Shown here: in pieces, positions 50,444 to 57,522 of the stretch
Layout: every line of letters begins with the position of its first letter
Numbering within the stretch: position 1 is the stretch's first letter
Notes under the pieces: generated by a model
Databases searched by the model: none
What the model was told of the DNA's origin: nothing
Seen by the model: the letters and a program-made list of their open reading frames with translations, nothing else
Assembly (NCBI GenBank): GCA_023410445.1
Contig: JAEYPT010000005.1
Coordinates: 38,954 to 102,953 of the forward strand
Origin: Bacillota bacterium
Lineage (GTDB): Bacteria > Bacillota > Clostridia > Oscillospirales > Acutalibacteraceae
Direction: 5' to 3'
DNA length: 64,000 bases
Program-made: the position numbers and the translations under genes

Positions 50444-50854
50444 ATGGAAAAAGTTTTAGACGGCTGCAAAATTGGGATTGCTTGTATGGGCGGTGTTCTA
50501 GGATGGTTGTTTGGCGGCTTTGATTCCCTGATTTACGCTTTGATTGCGTTTGTTGCACTTGATTATGGAACGGGGGTTTTGGTGGCAATCCGAGAAAAGA
50601 CGGTTTCAAGCGAAATCGGGTTTCATGGCATATGTAAAAAAGTCATGATTTTTACACTTGTTGCACTGGGACATGTAATCGACGAATATGTTATCGGAAC
50701 AGGCAGCTCCCTTCGCACAATGCTGATCATGTTTTACTTATCCAATGAAGGAATCAGCGTCATAGAAAACGCAAGTAAAATGGGAGTCCCGGTTCCCGAT
50801 AAAATAAAAGTAATCTTGCAGCAGCTTAACAAGGATAATGACAAAAAAGAGTAA
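50444..50854 (+). CDS. TcdE-like holin (phage_holin_4 family)
   Basis: The 136-residue membrane protein has helices at IGIACMGGVLGWLFGG, SLIYALIAFVALDYGTGVLVA and VMIFTLVALGHVIDEYV. It also has the family ending FYLSNEGISVIENASKMGVPVPDKIKVILQQL. This is the holin family of TcdE, UtxA and many phages. It is 17 bp behind the TcdR-like gene, in the same transcription unit. No phage structural genes are near, so export of leaderless proteins, not lysis of a phage host, is the likely role. ATG 50444 follows GGGGAGG. Confidence 0.88.
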   Translation: MEKVLDGCKIGIACMGGVLGWLFGGFDSLIYALIAFVALDYGTGVLVAIREKTVSSEIGFHGICKKVMIFTLVALGHVIDEYVIGTGSSLRTMLIMFYLSNEGISVIENASKMGVPVPDKIKVILQQLNKDNDKKE

Positions 50855-50882
50855 ACCTTCATCCGGGAGGTTTGCTCTTTTA
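50846..50882 (+). terminator. Terminator of the sigma-holin operon
   Basis: AAAGAG and AAACCT pair with AGGTTT and CTCTTT around a short loop, with a T-run at the end. Confidence 0.75.
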
Positions 50883-50949
50883 ACAATATCTCTCCAAACA
50901 TGCGGAGTAAACGCTTTTCCACTTTATTTTCCATCCATGTTTCGCTAAG

Positions 50950-50977
50950 TTTACAAGATCAAATTTAATCTCTCTTT
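50950..50977 (+). promoter_or_regulatory. TcdR-type promoter of the C39-like gene
   Basis: TTTACA (50950-50955), 16 bp and CTCTTT (50972-50977) are identical to the sigma operon boxes. The 123-nt leader has TTGGACA (51021-51027) paired with TGTCCAA (51045-51051), again with CGTTATGTCCAA. Confidence 0.7.
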
Positions 50978-51100
50978 ATTATATGTACAGCAATGAATGA
51001 GTTATTTCGGCATTTATAAATTGGACAGGTTATAAATGTCGTTATGTCCAAACAAATAATTTATAAAATTGTTGTAACTATTAATATGGAGGTCTATAAA

Positions 51101-51805
51101 ATGGCAGACAGCTGTTATATTAATCAAAGGAACGCGAGATGGAATGATCTTCCATTTGGAAGTTCAACTGTGGGAGATTCGGGTTGCATCGTTTGTTGTG
51201 CGGCAATGGTAATTTGCAAAAAATTTTCGATCAGCGATGATACTGGTAAATTGGCCGTCATTAAATCCGTGATCTCAAATTGTACAGATGAAAACGGAGA
51301 TTTTGAGCCTACAGCCACAATAACGTATAGGAACACAACCTTTGAATTTACCCGTAAAAGCACAAAACCCAATTATGCTGCATGGCCCATTGTTTTTTAT
51401 GAGCAAATTAATGGTAACCCGAATAATAATCATGCAGTTTTAGCTACGAGCGCTAAATATGTCTTAGACCCAGGAAATTCAAGCATTACAACAGTTAGCG
51501 CAGCAGACAAACAATATAAGGCATCCACTATGGCTTATTGGACCCATACCTCTTCTGGGAGCGATGATTTTGATTGTGACACTCACTCGACGGTCACCAT
51601 TCAGCGTGGAAACAAATATACTGCACGAATCACCTGCTCGCAATACCCTACAGTAATTGCAGGCACAGGCGGCATCGTTTCCATCAGTCTTGCGAGCCAG
51701 TCTGGCGACAATTATTACTTTGCCTTTACTGGAGTAAGCACTGGCGCCACAGGAATTTACATCAACAACAGCAGTTCAGCAGTTTTCGTTTGCAAGGTTG
51801 TCTAA
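51101..51805 (+). CDS. Leaderless C39-like cysteine hydrolase with shared C-terminal domain
   Basis: The 234-residue protein has no signal peptide. The N-terminal part is C39-like: CYINQRNARWNDLPFGS, GDSGCIVCCAAMV with nucleophile Cys29, NNNHAVLAT with His111 and YVLDPGNS with Asp123. Residues ~157-234 form a separate beta-rich domain (YTARITCSQYPTVIAGTGGI, then TGVSTGATGIYI) that recurs at the end of the protein at 53084. GGAGG precedes ATG 51101. It is convergent with a lipoprotein gene. Probably a secreted effector or wall hydrolase released through the holin. Confidence 0.78.
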   Translation: MADSCYINQRNARWNDLPFGSSTVGDSGCIVCCAAMVICKKFSISDDTGKLAVIKSVISNCTDENGDFEPTATITYRNTTFEFTRKSTKPNYAAWPIVFYEQINGNPNNNHAVLATSAKYVLDPGNSSITTVSAADKQYKASTMAYWTHTSSGSDDFDCDTHSTVTIQRGNKYTARITCSQYPTVIAGTGGIVSISLASQSGDNYYFAFTGVSTGATGIYINNSSSAVFVCKVV

Positions 51806-51820
51806 TATCTCGCTGAACTC

Positions 51821-51860
51821 AACAAAGTCTGGGCATCAAATTTGCCCAGACTTTGTTTAT
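51821..51860. terminator. Terminator of the C39-like gene
   Basis: A perfect 15-bp stem (AACAAAGTCTGGGCA with TGCCCAGACTTTGTT) then TTATTC. Nothing else is recognisable in 51861-52049. Confidence 0.88.
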
Positions 51861-52049
51861 TCCTGCAATGACGGGGCAGAGAATGGATACATTTTTTATT
51901 CTTCGCCGTTATACACCCTTCAGTTGAATATTATTCCCACACGCTCTTTCAGCCTGTCATGGAATCCCGGCGTGTCGATTCCATCCAAATTAGAAAGGCA
52001 GTAAACCCATTCACCTGCTGGGTGCTTCTATAGTATCTTCGTAATAACA

Positions 52050-52922
52050 TTACCGTAAATAATGCCCATAGCTGTCTGCGTAATAAACAATGGAATCAAC
52101 CCTGTTGAAATTATCTCCTTTCATTTGTGAAACATCAATTCTCAAATGTGCGCCTCTCTTTTTAGAAACACTCGAGTTATCCGGACCGACTATTTCTTTA
52201 CATTGCTTATAATAATCATTTAGATTAATCGGCAAATCATAACAATACGCTAGGAATAAATCTTCATTAACAGCATCCCCACCTTTACTTTTTTCTAAAG
52301 GTTCCCCGTATCGTTTTATTACCGTTTCAACTGTATCGCCTATTTTTAAACCCTTTTCCGTTTCATACGGACTGGAGAATTCTGTATCGGAAACCGGAAA
52401 TATTGTCAGCTGGTTCAATAGGCCGGTTTTCGAGTCGAAGCTTATGTCTACTCCGCCGATAATTCCAAATCCAAGCTCGTTTAACATTTCTTCATCTGAA
52501 GTTCCATAATCATCTGGCTTTATCCTCAGCTGGTTATCCTTTAAAGCTTTTTTTACTTGTTCCCGTGTCATGCCAATATGAAATATGGCCTTTGTATGAT
52601 CATCCTCAGCAAACACCAGACTTTTCGTTTCTGAAGCCAGGATAGCTGAAGTGGAATTTGAAGATGGTTTGAACGAAGTTGAAGGACTGCCGGAAATAGT
52701 TGAATTTGAAGATGAGGCTGTTCTGACCGGTAAGCTTGATGGATTGGACGGAGTTGACAGACTGCCGGAAGAGGAAATGGATGGTGAAGATTCGGAGGAC
52801 TGAATATCATGTATTGAACTGGTATCAGAACTTGCAGCCCTCTCTCCATTTGGCGCGCTGCAGCCAACAGTAAGAATTAACAACGCCGGCAAATAAGCGA
52901 AGATAAACCGCTGTAGTTTCAT
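52050..52922 (-). CDS. Serine-rich lipoprotein 2 (island)
   Basis: The 290-residue protein has the lipoprotein signal RFIFAYLPALLILTVGC with Cys21 and a long Ser/Pro/Thr linker (~25-105). The C-terminal domain has two BamE/SmpA-like helices (IFHIGMTREQVKKALKDNQ and GLKIGDTVETVIKRYGEP) that align with those of lipoprotein 1. AAGGGGA lies before the ATG. Convergent with the C39-like hydrolase gene. Its exposed position on the membrane would suit a protective partner, but no binding evidence exists. Confidence 0.82.
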   Translation of the reverse strand: MKLQRFIFAYLPALLILTVGCSAPNGERAASSDTSSIHDIQSSESSPSISSSGSLSTPSNPSSLPVRTASSSNSTISGSPSTSFKPSSNSTSAILASETKSLVFAEDDHTKAIFHIGMTREQVKKALKDNQLRIKPDDYGTSDEEMLNELGFGIIGGVDISFDSKTGLLNQLTIFPVSDTEFSSPYETEKGLKIGDTVETVIKRYGEPLEKSKGGDAVNEDLFLAYCYDLPINLNDYYKQCKEIVGPDNSSVSKKRGAHLRIDVSQMKGDNFNRVDSIVYYADSYGHYLR

Positions 52923-52965
52923 ATACGAATCCCCTTATTTTATATATTTAATCTTAGAATTGATG

Positions 52966-52993
52966 TTTACTTTTTCGGGATAAATCTCTCTCT
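52966..52993 (+). promoter_or_regulatory. TcdR-type promoter of the NlpC/P60-like gene
   Basis: TTTACT (52966-52971), 16 bp and CTCTCT (52988-52993) resemble the other three, with one change in each box. The leader has a TTTACT/AGTAAA hairpin, not the GGACA one. Confidence 0.5.
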
Positions 52994-53083
52994 TATAAAG
53001 TGTAAGATGTGAATTCACAAAACCGATTTTTACTGGTCGACAAGTAAAGATCAAAACATCAAAATTTTGAAAGGATGATTTTT

Positions 53084-53776
53084 ATGTCTTACCAATCTAT
53101 TATCGATTCCTTCGATGTCGAAAACAATCCGGACTATCAGCCACAAGATGGCGGGAAAAAAACATTTTGTAACATCTTTGCGCAGAAGGTCATGGCTGCA
53201 ATGGATGAGCCCCTTCCGGGTGGATTATGCGACGCAATGTATAGCAGACTGCAAAGCGGCTATTCCCATTGGAAACCCGTGGGAGCTCTTCAGGCACAGG
53301 ATCGTGCAAATGAAGATTATGGAACCATCGGAATAACCACCAACCATGTTGTTGTCATTTATCCTACGGATGAAAGCGTATCCGACCGTGACGACATCCA
53401 TATGTCAATGGCAGGTTATGCGTGTTTTAATAACCGGACAATTACATTGGCATGGGATGCGGATCATATTAATAGCGTTAAATACTATTCCTACTTTCCC
53501 GACTCTACAGAAACCATTGTAGAAATAGACACCACAACGGATGTATACGAATCGCAGGGAGACACCTATACCTTTGAAACCAGATCAGCACAGACCCCTA
53601 CCGTTACCGTCGGTACGGGCGGTGTGGTATCGCTCACTCATACTTCCCGTGACAATAGAAACGGGCTTGATTTGTGGAAACTGCGCTATATCGGAGTCTC
53701 CGGGGACGCCGCGGGTATCTATACAAAGGCTCCCGGTGAGAAACCGCTCAAGCGTTTCGTCGCACGGGTGGAGTAA
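53084..53776 (+). CDS. Leaderless NlpC/P60- or CHAP-like hydrolase with shared C-terminal domain
   Basis: The 230-residue protein has no signal peptide. The N-terminal part has GGKKTFCNIFAQKVMAAM with a likely nucleophile Cys29 and ITTNHVVVIYP with His88, the order of papain-like peptidoglycan hydrolases, but I cannot name the subfamily. Residues ~147-230 (YTFETRSAQTPTVTVGTGGV, YIGVSGDAAGIYTK, RFVARVE) align with the end of the C39-like protein at 51101. ATG 53084 is 9 nt after AAAGG. Convergent with lipoprotein 3. Confidence 0.75.
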   Translation: MSYQSIIDSFDVENNPDYQPQDGGKKTFCNIFAQKVMAAMDEPLPGGLCDAMYSRLQSGYSHWKPVGALQAQDRANEDYGTIGITTNHVVVIYPTDESVSDRDDIHMSMAGYACFNNRTITLAWDADHINSVKYYSYFPDSTETIVEIDTTTDVYESQGDTYTFETRSAQTPTVTVGTGGVVSLTHTSRDNRNGLDLWKLRYIGVSGDAAGIYTKAPGEKPLKRFVARVE

Positions 53777-53930
53777 TCGCATTGCTTAAATAGTCCAATC
53801 CCTCAAAGCCGCAAAGCACAAGAAAAAAGTAAGTGCTCCGCAGTTGTGAGGGATATTCCTTTGCCGTTTTAAAAATCGCCCAATTCAAATTGAGCCTGAT
53901 TTTGAACCTTTTCAGGCTACCGTGATTAAT

Positions 53931-54596
53931 TTAGCTCTTTACCTCTGTAACCTTATTTGTATCCGGGTCAAGCTTGTAATAGTGCACAGGATACGAGTTG
54001 TTATCCCCCACCTCCTGCATTTGCTGTGTTTTGTAAAAAATATATCCTTCCTTATACTCCGCGGTGACCGCGGTACTTCCGTTTATTTCCATAGTATCAG
54101 GAGTATTGCACACTTTTACTCTCTGTGAGCCATTCAGTCTAACTTTCTCAATTGTACTCAGGTTGGAGAAAAAATACACCCACCCACCCGACACACATGG
54201 CGCCAGCACAACATCATTTAAAATCACATGATCTTGAGTGCCGTCTTTTCTTTTGATATGGAGTTTATAGTGGTCCTTATTTGTGTCGTATGCCACCCAT
54301 TCACTGTCGCTTTGGTCCTTGTTGCTGCTGACGCTTGGAGAAGAAGAAGCGTTTTCCGAAGAGCTTTGTCCGGAATGAATTGGTTTGTTGGAAGAAGACA
54401 TAGAGCCTACGCTTTCCGCAGAAGAAACCGTTTCAGAAGGCGATGATAGAAAAACCCCCTGGGAAGCGGTCGATGAACTGCTGACCGTTGAAGCGTTGCC
54501 GGAGCTTGTTACCTTTTCCCCGCCAGGTGCGCCGCAGCCCGATGCTGCAAAAAGAAGCATAGACAGACAAACCGCAAGAATTTTGTGAATCTTCAA
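53931..54596 (-). CDS. Serine-rich lipoprotein 3 (island)
   Basis: The 221-residue protein has the signal KILAVCLSMLLFAASGC with Cys21, followed by a Ser-rich linker. The C-terminal domain differs from lipoproteins 1 and 2: repeats such as GGWVYFFSNLSTIEKVRLNGS and GYIFYKTQQMQEV resemble DUF5050-type beta-propeller blades. The start is TTG 54596 behind GGAGAG, 6 nt away. The N-terminal 30 residues are nearly those of lipoprotein 1, which suggests swapping of the C-terminal domain. Convergent with the hydrolase at 53084. Confidence 0.8.
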   Translation of the reverse strand: MKIHKILAVCLSMLLFAASGCGAPGGEKVTSSGNASTVSSSSTASQGVFLSSPSETVSSAESVGSMSSSNKPIHSGQSSSENASSSPSVSSNKDQSDSEWVAYDTNKDHYKLHIKRKDGTQDHVILNDVVLAPCVSGGWVYFFSNLSTIEKVRLNGSQRVKVCNTPDTMEINGSTAVTAEYKEGYIFYKTQQMQEVGDNNSYPVHYYKLDPDTNKVTEVKS

Positions 54597-54763
54597 AAAA
54601 CATCTCTCCTCTATCGTTGATTGGGCGGGCATGACGTAGGCAGTGCAGATTTGTAATCGGTATTCCGGAGCGGCTGTTGCCGGTAAGCTGCAGCCGCCCG
54701 GATTTAACAGCGGGTAATTTCCGTATTGCCAAAGCAGTATTGAAAGGGGATTCCCGCAGGACT

Positions 54764-55195
54764 TTAATAGGTCTGTGTCGCGGAATACGCCGTTTGAGTT
54801 TCCAAGAGGGACCCCGAGGCGTTATAAACCTTGGCAGTACAGCTTACCCGATATTTACCGCTGGTTACATAATATGAATTTACAATTTCAGCAGGTGTGT
54901 TTCCATGAGCGGATATGGACCAACTCTTTACATTCGACCAACCACCACTTGAATACCTTTGGAGCTGAACCGACAATGCCACTGTATTTGATCTGTTATA
55001 AAGAGTGACGTTCCCTGTGCAGCTTGCTCTACCTGACGAATCGATGGACAATCCCGCATTCAGGGCAGAAATATTAACATAATCCAAGTGAATCTGATTA
55101 CTGTTCCTAACAGTAGATTGATTGGCAGCAAAGGCCGGCACAGACAAAGATAAGGCTAATACAAACGACATGATCACACAGACAAACCTTTTCAT
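54764..55195 (-). CDS. Small secreted protein
   Basis: The 143-residue protein has a clear signal peptide (FVCVIMSFVLALSLSVPAFAA). The mature part is Ser/Thr/Asn-rich and beta-strand-like (GRASCTGNVTLYNRSN, SVQLQRYSSGGWSNVKSW, KYRVSCTAKVYNASGSLLE) with two cysteines. AAAGGAGAG precedes the ATG. It is third in the ECF sigma/anti-sigma operon and is a likely regulon product. No family recognised. Confidence 0.78.
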   Translation of the reverse strand: MKRFVCVIMSFVLALSLSVPAFAANQSTVRNSNQIHLDYVNISALNAGLSIDSSGRASCTGNVTLYNRSNTVALSVQLQRYSSGGWSNVKSWSISAHGNTPAEIVNSYYVTSGKYRVSCTAKVYNASGSLLETQTAYSATQTY

Positions 55196-55267
55196 AATAA
55201 ACTTCTCTCCTTTGTTTTTATTTTACCGTCTACATAAGACAACAAAGATACCGTTGTGCAACAGCAT

Positions 55268-56035
55268 TTATTGAATAAATTTTACATATTGTGCAATTTT
55301 CATTGTTTCAGTCTCAGCTTCAGTGGATTGTATGGTGAAAATATTGTATCCCATTTTCCAAACTATTGTTGTCAAGGAATTTTTTATAATTAAGGTACCC
55401 TTATTTCCGTTCACGGAAACAGTTTTCACTACAACCGCGTTCTCCGTGTCAACCTGCAAATTATTGGACGAGTCGTACTCAGTAAAATAAACGTAGGCGT
55501 TTTTGTTTTTGTGGTTACTATAGGTAATCTCTTTCAATGGTTCCGTGTAAGTAAGACTGTCCACTTCATATCCTTTCGGAATGTATGTCGGCAAATAGGT
55601 ATTCGTCCAGTTAACCGTAAGCTTCTCGCTGCTTGGCCCGGGTGTGTTGTCTTTAATCTGAAAGGAAGTATATTCCGGCTGAATATCAATTAGAAAATTC
55701 ACTATTTTAACTCGAAGCCCCTGCACGGATATTACCGCTGTAGCAAATGTAATAATCAGAATAAGAAAGCATACGGCCGCTTTATTGATAAAACTGTGAA
55801 AGACATACCGCTTTTTCTCGTCACTTTTTTTCTTTCTGTACGAAGCCAGCGTTCGTGCCAACTTTTCCACCGCCTCGGCGGACGGCTTGTTCACCGCATC
55901 GTTGGGAAATGCGGCTTGTTCCTCTATCAGCAATTTCCCTTCCTTTTCCGCAGCGCCATTCATCACCAGTCGGAACAGACTGTCTTCATATTCTTCATAC
56001 AGCTTCTCGCGAGTATCAGTGTTAAGACTTGCCAT
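55268..56035 (-). CDS. Anti-sigma factor-like membrane protein (DUF4367 type)
   Basis: The 255-residue protein has a helical cytoplasmic N-terminus (~1-85), one membrane helix (AAVCFLILIITFATAVISVQG) and an extracytoplasmic domain with WTNTYLPTYIPKGYEVDSL, ITYSNHKNKNAYVYFTEY and WKMGYNIFTIQS, as in DUF4367 proteins. It overlaps the sigma gene by 14 bp. Position and topology make it the cognate anti-sigma factor or sensor. Confidence 0.82.
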   Translation of the reverse strand: MASLNTDTREKLYEEYEDSLFRLVMNGAAEKEGKLLIEEQAAFPNDAVNKPSAEAVEKLARTLASYRKKKSDEKKRYVFHSFINKAAVCFLILIITFATAVISVQGLRVKIVNFLIDIQPEYTSFQIKDNTPGPSSEKLTVNWTNTYLPTYIPKGYEVDSLTYTEPLKEITYSNHKNKNAYVYFTEYDSSNNLQVDTENAVVVKTVSVNGNKGTLIIKNSLTTIVWKMGYNIFTIQSTEAETETMKIAQYVKFIQ

Positions 56036-56597
56036 TTCGGTGTTCCCCCTGTTCCATCAGTTTTTTCGCAGCTCGTCTGGCTCTTGTCAGATACTCCCGG
56101 ACACTGCTTGGGCTGATCAATAGATCTGCCGCAATTTCAGAATCGGTTTTCTCCAGTATGTATTTGAAATACAGGATATCTTTTTCACGCTCCGGCAGCC
56201 TTAATACAGCATCTGACAGAGCTTCCAACTCTTCGCGGTGGTAATAGGATTCTGCCAAAGTTTCTTCCGGAATCATCAATTCATCTAATACATCGGAATC
56301 CTCACCGAGAAATGTGTGCTTTTGCTGAACATCCCGATGCTTGATGAAGTTGATTGCCACGCTCTTAGCTGTATAGACAACATAGGCAGCGGTTTTGCAA
56401 CAATCAAAGGTACGAAGCAAGGGGATTTTTTCGATCAGCTTGAGAAAGGTATCTTCTACCAGATCATCAATATCGCTTTCGCAGCGCATAACTTTATAAA
56501 CTGTGCTATGGACAAGAGCGTAATAATCCTGATAGAGATTGATCATAAATGCCTTATCATCGTTATCTTCTATTGCTGTCAAGATCACTGTGATCAT
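56022..56597 (-). CDS. ECF-type RNA polymerase sigma factor
   Basis: The 191-residue protein has region 2 (YYALVHSTVYKVMRCESDIDDLVEDTFLKLIEKI) and region 4 (LRLPEREKDILYFKYILEKTDSEIAADLLISPSSVREYLTRARRAAKKL). AGGAGTGG precedes the ATG. First gene of an operon with the anti-sigma factor and a secreted protein. It is distinct from the TcdR-like protein at 49884, whose region 4 HTH differs. Confidence 0.88.
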   Translation of the reverse strand: MITVILTAIEDNDDKAFMINLYQDYYALVHSTVYKVMRCESDIDDLVEDTFLKLIEKIPLLRTFDCCKTAAYVVYTAKSVAINFIKHRDVQQKHTFLGEDSDVLDELMIPEETLAESYYHREELEALSDAVLRLPEREKDILYFKYILEKTDSEIAADLLISPSSVREYLTRARRAAKKLMEQGEHRNGKS

Positions 56598-57088
56598 TTC
56601 ACCACTCCTTAAGTCCTTAAAGAAATTCTATAGGCTCATTCTAACAGACTTTTTTTGATTTGTGAAATTTATATTTTAGTCCTATCCCAGCCATTCCTTG
56701 TATTCTTTAAATGATATCTTTCGGTTGGCACGTTGCTTCCGTGCATGTTAAAAGTTTTCTGGCCGCACGATTTTATACCGTATCCCGCACCGAAAGTCGG
56801 TATCCAAACCGGTATCCATGGTATCCAAAGTTTCCGTGCCGTCTGCCGGTAACATGTGGCGGTGGGCTCCCTACTGAATCCGCTTTTCCTCAACGAAGAG
56901 AACAGGGCAGGGAAGAAGCTGATCCTCGCTTTCCTATTATATAATAGAAAAAGTTCGCCGAAGAATCCTCTCGGCGGACTTGTATTTGGGCATAGCAAAA
57001 CCCGCATGATTCCTAAGAACCATGCGGGTTTGTCCATTTGGTGGCAGGCAAGTTCCACGTTTGCTACTGTCGCAGTAAGTGTGCATCC
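56598..57088. other. Gene-poor right flank of the island
   Basis: No convincing gene. GGTATCCA occurs three times close together (around 56789-56826). The minus-strand frame ends KISFKEYKEWLG near 56690, which could be the tail of a decayed integrase; this is weak. Two hairpins follow: AAGT-CGCCGA with TCGGCG-ACTT near 56950-56981, and AAACCCGCATG with CATGCGGGTTT (56998-57031). Confidence 0.4.
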
Positions 57089-57130
57089 GCGCAGGAAGTC
57101 CACGGCCTAAAAACGTACCCCAGGCACGTT
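57089..57130 (+). repeat. 42-bp direct repeat, right copy
   Basis: Partner of 47602-47643 in the same orientation, 38/42 identical. The internal hairpin is weaker here because two of the four changes fall in its stem. It lies 33 bp before the tRNA terminator. Confidence 0.75.
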
Positions 57131-57162
57131 GGCCTTCCGAATCCAGCGTTGTGCTGGCATGA

Positions 57163-57197
57163 AAAAATCAGACAAGTCAAAAGACTTGTCTGATTTT
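57163..57197 (-). terminator. Terminator of the tRNA-Thr/tRNA-Tyr transcript
   Basis: AAAAATCAGACAAGTC pairs with its complement around a 4-nt loop, with T-runs on both sides. Confidence 0.9.
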
Positions 57198-57283
57198 TGG
57201 TGGAGGAGGATGGATTCGGACCATCGAAGCCGTAAAGCAACAGATTTACAGTCTGCCCCATTTGACCGCTCTGGAACTCCTCC
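57198..57283 (-). tRNA. tRNA-Tyr (GTA)
   Basis: The minus strand folds as a class II tRNA: acceptor GGAGGAG/CTCCTCC, anticodon loop CTGTAAA (anticodon GTA), a long variable arm (TTGCTTTACGGCTTCGA region), T-loop GGTCCGAATCC and encoded CCA at 57200-57198. Confidence 0.95.
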
Positions 57284-57309
57284 ATGATATGCAATTTTAA
57301 GGGAATAAT

Positions 57310-57385
57310 TGGAGCTGGCAGACGGACTTGAACCCCCGACCTGCTGATTACAAATCAGCTGCTCTACCAACTGAGCTACGCCAGC
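57310..57385 (-). tRNA. tRNA-Thr (TGT)
   Basis: The minus strand has acceptor GCTGGCG/TGCCAGC, D-arm GCTCAGTTGGTAGAGC, anticodon stem GCTGA/TCAGC with loop TTTGTAA (anticodon TGT), T-arm GGGGTTCAAGTCC and encoded CCA at 57312-57310. It lies 26 bp upstream of tRNA-Tyr in one transcript. Confidence 0.95.
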
Positions 57386-57522
57386 ATTTTCACAGCGCTT
57401 GACTATAATAACATTTTATAGGAGGAATGTCAATACCTTTTGAAAAAAGCTGTAACCATGCGAAAAGTGAGGAAACTTCTGGTTACCGGGCGGAATTACA
57501 CGAAATCGGATCAACGGGATCG

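Noticed and set aside
48012..50854. Prophage lysis cassette (CHAP lysin and holin)
   Set aside because: No capsid, tail, portal, terminase or intact integrase gene is nearby. The holin is tied to a TcdR-like sigma factor, and the hydrolases have separate promoters and terminators.
49884..53776. A complete pathogenicity locus of the C. difficile type
   Set aside because: Only the regulator and holin types are shared. No large glycosylating toxin, TcdC-like anti-sigma or binary toxin is present, so the comparison is about mechanism only.
56669..57103. 144-codon ORF on the minus strand and an integrase tail
   Set aside because: The ORF has no ribosome site and odd repeats (WIPWIPVWIP). The short KISFKEYKEWLG ending is in another frame, with a stop about 20 codons upstream, too little to call a pseudogene.
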